Source: Massilia frigida
GTDB taxonomy: Bacteria; Pseudomonadota; Gammaproteobacteria; Burkholderiales; Burkholderiaceae_D
Assembly: GCF_011682175.1 (NCBI RefSeq)
Contig: NZ_WHJG01000004.1
Location: 186,001-250,000 of the forward strand
Reading direction: 5' to 3'
DNA length: 64,000 nucleotides
Shown: piece by piece, positions 18,127-24,805 of the stretch
Position numbering within the stretch: the stretch's first letter is position 1
How the letters are laid out: each line of letters opens with the position of its first letter
Notes under the pieces: generated by a model
Told to the model about the DNA's origin: nothing
Seen by the model: the letters and a program-made list of their open reading frames with translations, nothing else
Databases searched by the model: none
Position numbers and translations under genes: made by a program

Positions 18127-18993
18127 ATGAGCACCGACAAAAGCCCGCAGTTAGCGTTGATTATCACCAAGTTCGAAAATGAGCTGCTGGAAGTGTGGTT
18201 GTCGGGACTGATGACGCGGATGATTCGGCGCGACAAGAACGCCGAGGCCGAACTGCGCCAGCAAGCCACCCGCTTCCTGCCCTTGCTGGTGCAGGCGCTC
18301 GGACGCGGCGCCACCAACGATATCGAAGGCGCGGCCTGGGATGACACCCGCCACATGCTGACCGAAATCTCGCAGGCGCGCGTGCGCCAGGGCTTTTCGT
18401 CGATCGACACCGCCAGCTTCATCTTCGCGCTGAAAGAGCCGCTGTTCGCTTACCTGCGCACCGCGCTGGCCGACGATCCGATCCAGCTGGTCGAGGAAAC
18501 CACCTCCACCAGCGCCCTGTTCGACCGCCTCGGCCTGTTCACCATCGAGGTGTACCAGAAGGCGCGCGAACAGGTCATCCTGCGCCAGCAGCAGGAATTG
18601 CTGGAGCTGTCCACGCCGGTCGTCCAGCTGTGGGACGGCGTGCTGGCCCTGCCGCTGATCGGTACCCTCGATAGCGCCCGCACCCAGGTGGTGATGGAGA
18701 ACCTGCTGCAGAAAATCGTCGACACCGGCGCCTCGATCGCAATCATCGACATCACCGGCGTGCCGACCGTCGACACCCTGGTGGCCCAGCATCTGCTCAA
18801 AACCATCGCCGCCGCGCGCCTGATGGGTGCCGACTGCATCATCAGCGGCATCCGCCCGCAGATCGCGCAGACCATCGTGCACCTTGGCGTGAACCTGGAA
18901 GACGTGGTCACCAAGGCCACCCTGGCGGACGCCTTCGTGGTGGCCCTCAAACGCACCGGCTCGACCATCACCCATCCGCAGAACGCGCGCTAG
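18127..18993 (+). CDS. RsbR-type stressosome protein (STAS domain)
   Basis: A 288-residue protein. Residues 1-150 form the variable N-terminal sensor of RsbR paralogues (globin-like helical); residues 165-280 form a STAS domain (ELSTPVVQLWDGVLALPLIG, then IAIIDITGVPTVDT). The Thr residues in IDITGVPTVDT and near LIGT lie where RsbR is phosphorylated by RsbT. In Bacillus and Vibrio, RsbR and RsbS build the stressosome that holds RsbT. It opens a six-gene operon on this strand. Confidence 0.88.
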   Translation: MSTDKSPQLALIITKFENELLEVWLSGLMTRMIRRDKNAEAELRQQATRFLPLLVQALGRGATNDIEGAAWDDTRHMLTEISQARVRQGFSSIDTASFIFALKEPLFAYLRTALADDPIQLVEETTSTSALFDRLGLFTIEVYQKAREQVILRQQQELLELSTPVVQLWDGVLALPLIGTLDSARTQVVMENLLQKIVDTGASIAIIDITGVPTVDTLVAQHLLKTIAAARLMGADCIISGIRPQIAQTIVHLGVNLEDVVTKATLADAFVVALKRTGSTITHPQNAR

Positions 18994-18996
18994 ACC

Positions 18997-19353
18997 ATGG
19001 AACGCATCCCCATCCTGAAAATGGGCCGGCTGCTGCTGGTGACGATCCAGGTCGACATGCACGACCGCCTGGCCATGACCCTGCAGGACGACCTGACCGC
19101 GCGCATCGTCAAGGACCGCGCCACGGGTGTGCTGATCGATATCTCGGCGCTCGACATCGTCGACTCCTTCATCGGCCGCATGATCAGCCACACGGCCGCC
19201 ATGGCCCGGATTCTCGACGCCCGCACGGTGCTGGTGGGGATGCAGCCGGCCGTGGCGATCACGCTGGTGGAACTGGGCCTGACGCTCGAGGGCGTGAGCA
19301 CCGCCCTCAATGTGGAACGCGGCCTGGCCCTGCTTCAGCAGGAACGGGAATGA
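18997..19353 (+). CDS. RsbS-type STAS protein
   Basis: A 118-residue single STAS domain, second component of the stressosome core. DISALDIVDSFIGRM matches the RsbS segment that carries the serine phosphorylated by RsbT (Ser in ISALD). It starts three bases after the RsbR stop. Complex formation with RsbR and the following RsbT is expected from the family. Confidence 0.9.
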   Translation: MERIPILKMGRLLLVTIQVDMHDRLAMTLQDDLTARIVKDRATGVLIDISALDIVDSFIGRMISHTAAMARILDARTVLVGMQPAVAITLVELGLTLEGVSTALNVERGLALLQQERE

Positions 19354-19381
19354 CCGCCGCGGTTCAACGGCAGGGCGTGCC

Positions 19382-19795
19382 GTGAGTGCCGCCGATGGCC
19401 TGGTTCACGCCCCTCTGGTCACCGATGAAGACGTGGTCCGCCTGCGCAAGCTGGTGCGCGATGAAATGGTCGCGCTCAAGTTCTCCCTGATCGAACAAAC
19501 CAAGATGGTCACCGCGGCCAGTGAACTGGCGCGCAATACGCTGCGCTACGGCGGCGGCGGGCGGGCCGAACTCGAACTGGTCGAGCGCGGCGGCAAGCGC
19601 GGCGTGAGCGTCAGCTTCATCGACGAGGGACCAGGCATCGCCGATATCGAGCTGGCCCTGACCGATGGCTACACCAGCGGCGGCGGCATGGGGCTGGGCC
19701 TGTCGGGCGCGCGCCGCCTGGCCGACGACTTTATCCTCGATAGCGTGCCGGGCAAGGGCACCACCGTCACGATCGCGAAATGGAAGCTGTTTTGA
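19382..19795 (+). CDS. RsbT-type serine/threonine kinase
   Basis: A 137-residue GHKL ATPase. ASELARNTLRYGGGG provides the N-box, DEGPGI the G1 box, and GMGLGLSGARRL with GKGTTV the later nucleotide-binding loops, all in RsbT order. In the known system RsbT phosphorylates RsbR/RsbS and, once released, activates a phosphatase or cyclase partner. The GTG at 19382 is the only reasonable start, 28 bases after RsbS; the ribosome-binding site is weak, so translation may depend on coupling. Confidence 0.88.
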   Translation: MSAADGLVHAPLVTDEDVVRLRKLVRDEMVALKFSLIEQTKMVTAASELARNTLRYGGGGRAELELVERGGKRGVSVSFIDEGPGIADIELALTDGYTSGGGMGLGLSGARRLADDFILDSVPGKGTTVTIAKWKLF

Positions 19796-20808
19796 ACAGA
19801 TTTGGTAGGCAAACGGCGTTTCACGTAGGCGAATTGAGCGAAATCGCATCGGCCCGGCGCGCCGGCAATACCCTGGCGCGCCAGCTGGGCTTCGACGAGA
19901 CACGCGCCGGCCAGCTGGCCATCGTGATCACCGAGGCGGCCACCAACATCGTCAAGCATGCCCGCGAAGGCGAGATCCTGCTGCGCGCGCTGCATGCGGG
20001 CGAGCGCGCCGGCGTGGAAGTGATCGCGCTCGACCGCGGTCCCGGCATGGCGAATGTGGCGCTGCGCATGGAAGACGGCAATTCGACCGCCGGCACCTAC
20101 GGCGTGGGACTGGGCGCCATCAGCCGCCTGGCGCCGGAATTCGATATCTATTCGGTCGAAGGCCAGGGCACGGTGCTGCTGATGATCGTCTGGAGCGGCG
20201 CCGCCGGTGCTCCGCTGCCGGACTGGGAAGCGGGCGCGGTGTGCCTGCCGCTGCCGGGCGAGGACGTGTGCGGCGACGCCTGGGACTTCGGGCTGGCCAA
20301 CTGGGGCCTGACGGTCGGCATGGCCGATGGCCTGGGTCACGGCCCGCAAGCGGCCGTCGCCTCGGAGGCGGCTGTCGCGCTGGTGGCCGAACGTCCCGCC
20401 GTGGGCGTGTCCGAACTGATGCAGCTGGCGCACGGTGCCCTGCATGGCACCCGCGGCGCGGCGCTGGCCGTGGTCGCCATCGATTGCGACGCGGGCGAAC
20501 TCACGTTCGCCGGCATCGGCAATATCGCCGGCTGCATTTTCGATGGCGGCGCGCGGCGCCACCTCATGTCGCACAATGGCATTGTCGGCAGCAATCTGCG
20601 CAAGGTGCAGAAGTTCACCCATCCCTGGACACCCGGGGCCATGCTGATCATGCATTCCGATGGCTTGGGAACGCGCTGGGACCTGGATGCCTATCCCGGC
20701 TTGATATTCCGCCATCCGGGCTTGATCGCGGCGGTGCTGTACCGCGATTTCGCGCGCCAGCGCGACGACGCCAGCGTGCTGGTGATCCGCGAACGGGAGC
20801 TTCGGTAA
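19780..20808 (+). CDS. RsbT/RsbW-like ATPase fused to RsbX/SpoIIE-type phosphatase
   Basis: A 342-residue fusion. Residues 10-140 form a GHKL ATPase (ITEAATNIVKHA, DRGPGMANVAL, YGVGLGAISRL); residues 150-340 form a PP2C-like phosphatase (GEDVCGDAWDFG, MADGLGHG, IGNIAG, HSDGLGTRWD) with the metal-binding Asp residues in place. It probably resets RsbR/RsbS phosphorylation like RsbX, using its own ATPase as a sensor or tether. ATG 19780 overlaps rsbT by 16 bases; a TTG at 19792 with GGAAG in front and a 4-base overlap is an equally possible start. Confidence 0.85.
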   Translation: MEAVLNRFGRQTAFHVGELSEIASARRAGNTLARQLGFDETRAGQLAIVITEAATNIVKHAREGEILLRALHAGERAGVEVIALDRGPGMANVALRMEDGNSTAGTYGVGLGAISRLAPEFDIYSVEGQGTVLLMIVWSGAAGAPLPDWEAGAVCLPLPGEDVCGDAWDFGLANWGLTVGMADGLGHGPQAAVASEAAVALVAERPAVGVSELMQLAHGALHGTRGAALAVVAIDCDAGELTFAGIGNIAGCIFDGGARRHLMSHNGIVGSNLRKVQKFTHPWTPGAMLIMHSDGLGTRWDLDAYPGLIFRHPGLIAAVLYRDFARQRDDASVLVIRERELR

Positions 20809-22178
20809 TGTCGCTGCGGATCCTCAAGATCGCCATCGGCACCGAGCTTGATGTGGTAGGCGCCCGCCAGCGGGCGCGCGAGATCGCGGTGCTGTGCGGC
20901 TTCGCCATGCAGGACCAGGTGCGCATCGCGACCTCGGTGTCCGAACTGGCGCGTAACGTCTTCAATTACGCGCACGGCGGCAAGGTCGAGTTTTCGATCG
21001 AGGACGCCGGCGGCGTGCAGGCGCTGCAAATCCGCATTGACGACCAGGGCCCCGGCATCGCCGACCTGGAGCTGGTGCTGTCCGGGCGCTATCAGTCGCC
21101 GACCGGCATGGGCCTGGGCATCCTGGGTGCGCGCCGCCTGATGGACCGTTGCGACATCAGCACGGCGCCCGCCAGCGGTACCCACATCGTGCTGCAAAAG
21201 CGCTTCGCCAGCGATGCGCCGCGCATGACGGCGCGCATGGTGGGCGACATGTGCGCGCACCTCAATGCGCTGGCGCCCGATTCGATGCTGGGCGAAGTGC
21301 AGCAGCAGAACCAGGAACTGCTCGGCACCCTCGATGAACTCAAGGCGCGCCAGGAAGAGCTGCTGCAGCTCACGCGCGAACTCGAAGAGAACAACCGCGC
21401 CGTCAAGATGCTGTACGCGGAGCTGGACGAAAAGGCCGAGCACCTGCGCCGCGCCGACCAGACCAAGTCGCGCTTCCTGTCGAACATGAGCCACGAATTC
21501 CGCACGCCGCTCAGTTCCATCCGGGCGCTGGCCAAGCTGCTGCTGGCGCGCGCCGACGGCGAACTGTCGGACGAGCAGGAAAAGCAGGTCAACTACATCT
21601 TGCAGGGCACGGTCGCCATGAACGAGATGGTCGACGACCTGCTCGACCTGGCCAAGATCGAAGCGGGCAAGGTCGATGTGCGGGCCGAGCGCTTTTTGGT
21701 AGCCGACATGTTCAGCACCTTGCGCGGCCTGATGCGGCCCTTGCTGCATGGTCCCGACCTGGCCTTGATCTTCCTGGAGCCGGCGGCGCTGGCGCTGCAC
21801 AGCGACCAGGGCAAGCTGTCGCAGATCCTGCGCAATTTCATCTCAAATGCCATCAAGTACACGGAGCGGGGAGAAATCACGGTCCGTGCGACCGTTCTGC
21901 CCGAGCAGGGTATGATGCACTTCAGCGTGGCCGATACCGGGCTGGGAATCGCCAAGGCGGACCAGACCTTCATATTCGAGGAATTCAGCCAGATCGAAAA
22001 CCGCTTGCAGACGCGTGTCAAGGGCACTGGCCTGGGCTTGCCGCTGTGCCGCAAGCTGGCCGACCTGCTGGGCGGCGCGGTCGGTGTCGACAGCGTGCCG
22101 GGCGCCGGTTCCGTATTCTGGGTGTCGATCCCGCTCACTTGTGCGCAAGAGGGCGGCGCCGCCCCCGTATCGCCATAA
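20808..22178 (+). CDS. RsbT-like domain fused to a histidine kinase
   Basis: A 456-residue soluble protein. Residues 1-130 form a second RsbT-like ATPase (VVGARQRAREIAVLCGF, SVSELARNVFNYA, DDQGPGIADLE, GMGLGILGARRL). A coiled coil follows (about 160-220), then HisKA with phospho-His in SNMSHEFRTPLSSIRAL and a HATPase_c domain (RNFISNAIKYTERGE, DTGLGI, GTGLGLPLCRKL). There is no membrane segment. The fusion links a stressosome switch protein directly to two-component output. ATG overlaps the upstream stop (TAATG). The following hybrid regulator is the obvious phosphotransfer partner. Confidence 0.88.
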   Translation: MSLRILKIAIGTELDVVGARQRAREIAVLCGFAMQDQVRIATSVSELARNVFNYAHGGKVEFSIEDAGGVQALQIRIDDQGPGIADLELVLSGRYQSPTGMGLGILGARRLMDRCDISTAPASGTHIVLQKRFASDAPRMTARMVGDMCAHLNALAPDSMLGEVQQQNQELLGTLDELKARQEELLQLTRELEENNRAVKMLYAELDEKAEHLRRADQTKSRFLSNMSHEFRTPLSSIRALAKLLLARADGELSDEQEKQVNYILQGTVAMNEMVDDLLDLAKIEAGKVDVRAERFLVADMFSTLRGLMRPLLHGPDLALIFLEPAALALHSDQGKLSQILRNFISNAIKYTERGEITVRATVLPEQGMMHFSVADTGLGIAKADQTFIFEEFSQIENRLQTRVKGTGLGLPLCRKLADLLGGAVGVDSVPGAGSVFWVSIPLTCAQEGGAAPVSP

Positions 22179-22204
22179 CCATACCAACCGGATTGAGGTC
22201 CACC

Positions 22205-23725
22205 ATGCAGTCCATGCCATTTGCCGATTCCCTGATCCTGAACGTCGACGACAGCGAAGGAGCACGCTACGCCAAGTCGCGCATTCTCACGCGTGCCGGT
22301 TTCAAGGTGATCGAGGCCGCCGACGGCAACTCGGCCCTGCTGCGCGCGCGTGAAGACAAGCCGGACCTGGTCCTGCTCGACGTCAAGCTGCCCGACATTA
22401 ATGGCTTCGAGGTGTGCCGCCTGATCAAGGCCGATCCCGACACGCGCGCCGTGCTGGTGCTGCAAACGTCGGCGTCGTATATCGGCGTGGCCGACAAGAT
22501 CCGGGCGCTCGAAGGCGGCGCCGATAATTACCTGTTCGAGCCGATCGAACCCGAAGAACTGGTGGCCAACGTCAAGGCGCTGCTGCGCCTTGGCCAGGTT
22601 GAGCGCGAGCTGCGCGATGTCGACCGCCGCAAGGATGAATTCCTGGCCACGCTGGCGCATGAACTGCGCAATCCGCTGGGGCCGATCCGCAATGCGGTCG
22701 AACTGCTGTGCCGCCTCGACCCGAACGTGCCGGAGCGCCAGGACAAGGCGCGCCTGACCATCCTGCGCCACACCGGCCACCTGGTGCGGCTGGTGGAAGA
22801 CTTGCTCGACGTGGCCCGTATTTCGCAGGGCAAGATCACGCTGCACGAAGAGCGGGTGGAGCTGCGGACCTTTATCGGCAGCGCGCGCGAATCGGTGACG
22901 CATATCGCCGAGAGCCGCAACCAGCGCCTGGAGGTGACCATGCCGGCGCACGAGGTGTGGCTCAGCGGCGACCATGTGCGGCTGGGGCAAATCGTCGGCA
23001 ACCTGCTGCACAACGCCTTCAAGTTCACGCCGCCGGGCGGCGTCGTCAAGCTCTCGGCCGAGGTGACCGGGGCGGAAATCCTGATCCGCATTTCGGACAA
23101 TGGCATCGGCATTGCTGCCAACAAGCTCGATTACATTTTCGATCTGTTCGCCCAGGACGGCTTCACGCCGGACCGGGTGCAGGATGGCCTGGGCATCGGC
23201 CTGTCGCTGGTGCGCACGCTGGTCTCGCTGCACCATGGGACGGTCAGCGCCTTCAGCGCCGGGGTGGGCGAGGGCAGCGTGTTCGAGGTGCGCTTGCCGA
23301 TCGATGCGGTGGGCAGCGGCGCCCAAGGCATCGTGGCGCCGGGCGCTGACGATGCAGCCGCCGCGCGCATCCTGGTGGTGGACGATAACGTCGATGCGGC
23401 CGACATGCTGGCCGAACTGCTCGGCATCAGCGGACACGATGTGAAGGTGGCGTACAGCGGCCAGCAGGCGCTCGACCGCGCGGCCGAGTTCAGGCCGACC
23501 TACGTGTTCCTCGATATCGGCTTGCCCGACATGAGCGGCTACCAGGTGGCGGCAAAAATGCGCGAGCTGCCCGGCATGGACGATGCGGTGCTGGTCGCCC
23601 TGACCGGCTACGGCCAGGCGCGCGACCGCGAGGAAGCGATGGAAGCCGGCTTCGACGACCATATCGTCAAGCCGATCGATTTCGCCAAGGTCACCTCGCT
23701 CGACCTGCAGCGCCGCAAGCGCTGA
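22205..23725 (+). CDS. hybrid response regulator / histidine kinase (REC-HisKA-HATPase-REC)
   Basis: A 506-residue soluble hybrid: receiver about 10-125 (phospho-Asp in LVLLDVKLPDINGF), HisKA with ATLAHELRNPLGPIRNA, HATPase_c (GNLLHNAFKFTPPGG, DNGIGI, GLGIGLSLVRTL), and a second receiver about 388-500 (ILVVDDNVDAADM, VFLDIGLPDMSGY, KPIDF). No DNA-binding or enzymatic output domain is present, so its output must be further phosphotransfer or protein contact. Last gene of the stressosome operon, 26 bases after the RsbT-kinase fusion, converging on the esterase gene. Confidence 0.9.
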   Translation: MQSMPFADSLILNVDDSEGARYAKSRILTRAGFKVIEAADGNSALLRAREDKPDLVLLDVKLPDINGFEVCRLIKADPDTRAVLVLQTSASYIGVADKIRALEGGADNYLFEPIEPEELVANVKALLRLGQVERELRDVDRRKDEFLATLAHELRNPLGPIRNAVELLCRLDPNVPERQDKARLTILRHTGHLVRLVEDLLDVARISQGKITLHEERVELRTFIGSARESVTHIAESRNQRLEVTMPAHEVWLSGDHVRLGQIVGNLLHNAFKFTPPGGVVKLSAEVTGAEILIRISDNGIGIAANKLDYIFDLFAQDGFTPDRVQDGLGIGLSLVRTLVSLHHGTVSAFSAGVGEGSVFEVRLPIDAVGSGAQGIVAPGADDAAAARILVVDDNVDAADMLAELLGISGHDVKVAYSGQQALDRAAEFRPTYVFLDIGLPDMSGYQVAAKMRELPGMDDAVLVALTGYGQARDREEAMEAGFDDHIVKPIDFAKVTSLDLQRRKR

Positions 23726-23732
23726 CCGTCCC

Positions 23733-24791
23733 TTACTGCCAGGGGAAGAACCAGGTGAGCGGCTTGTCGACGCGCGCGGCCCACGATTTTTCGTTGTGGG
23801 TGGCGCCTTCGGCGACGTGGTAAAACAGGTCGGCGTCCTGGCGGTAACCCTGCTTGAGCATCGCGTCGCGCATCTTGAGGGTCTCTTCAAGACCATCCTT
23901 GACGGTGCCGGCATCCAGATAGAACCGGACCGGCAGGCGTGGCGGCAGGCTTGTGACGAATTCCTGCCTGTTCCACCAGAACGAGCCGGACACCGATGCG
24001 GCCTTTGAAAACACGGCCGCATTTTTCTGCGCGATATAAACCGAGGCGATGCCGCCCAGCGACGAACCCATGATGGCGGCCGATTCCTTGCCGGGCATGC
24101 TGCGCAGGGTGCTGTCGATATACGGCTTGACGGTGTCGACCACGAAGCGCTGATAGGTATCGAGCTGGCCGCCGCCGTACTGCGGATCGCAGCAGGTGGT
24201 GTATTCGGCGATGCGTTCGGGCGAGTTGTCGATGCCGACCACGATGATCTCTTCCATGATGCCGGTGGCGACCAGCCGGTTGACCGTTTCGTCGATGCCC
24301 CATTCAACGCCGTAGGCGGCGGTTTTCGCGTCGAACAGGTTCTGGCCGTCGTGCATGTACAGCACCGGATAGCGCTTGGCCCGGTTTTCGTCGTAACTTG
24401 GCGGCAGGTAGATGCGCAGGCTGCGGCTGTTCTTGAGCTGCGGCGAGGCGAAGCCGGGAATGATCTTGACCTTGCCGAACGGCGCGCCGAAGAAGGGATA
24501 GATGTCGCGCGTGCTGCCGGCGGCGAGTTTGTAGGTGCCGCCGATGGCGATTTTCTCATCGCCCAGCACCGGTTTCATGACAACGTCGCCAAGTTCGTCG
24601 GGCCAGGTATACGTCCATACCTTGCCGTCGTCGCTGGTGGCCGCGGCGCCCTTCGACCAGGACATCGGCCCCTTGTCGCCGCGGATGGCGACGCCGCCCT
24701 TGCCGCTCTCGTAATGGACGCGTACCGTGGTGGCGTGTGCGACCAGCGGCAGCAGGCTTGCCGCGAGCAGCGTGACTCGTGCCAGTGTCAT
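23733..24791 (-). CDS. secreted esterase-D-type alpha/beta hydrolase
   Basis: A 352-residue protein with a signal peptide (LLAASLLPLVAHA). Residues 20-100 look like a small beta module of starch-binding type (VRVHYESGKGGVAIRGD, VWTYTWPDELGDV). From about 105 on it is an esterase-D/Fes-like hydrolase: YLPPSYDENRAKRYPVLYMH, nucleophile elbow GSSLGG, and a C-terminal catalytic His in ATHNEKSW. It is last in the secreted glycosidase operon, 14 bases after the six-hairpin enzyme, with AAGGAAAACGC before the ATG. It may remove acyl groups from polysaccharide or sugar; substrate unproven. Confidence 0.8.
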   Translation of the reverse strand: MTLARVTLLAASLLPLVAHATTVRVHYESGKGGVAIRGDKGPMSWSKGAAATSDDGKVWTYTWPDELGDVVMKPVLGDEKIAIGGTYKLAAGSTRDIYPFFGAPFGKVKIIPGFASPQLKNSRSLRIYLPPSYDENRAKRYPVLYMHDGQNLFDAKTAAYGVEWGIDETVNRLVATGIMEEIIVVGIDNSPERIAEYTTCCDPQYGGGQLDTYQRFVVDTVKPYIDSTLRSMPGKESAAIMGSSLGGIASVYIAQKNAAVFSKAASVSGSFWWNRQEFVTSLPPRLPVRFYLDAGTVKDGLEETLKMRDAMLKQGYRQDADLFYHVAEGATHNEKSWAARVDKPLTWFFPWQ

Positions 24792-24805
24792 TGCGTTTTC
24801 CTTTT

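Noticed and set aside
21593-24559. Very long minus-strand open frame across the hybrid kinase and esterase genes
   Set aside because: It overlaps two well-supported genes, is low-complexity and has no recognisable motif; long antisense frames are expected in this GC-rich DNA.
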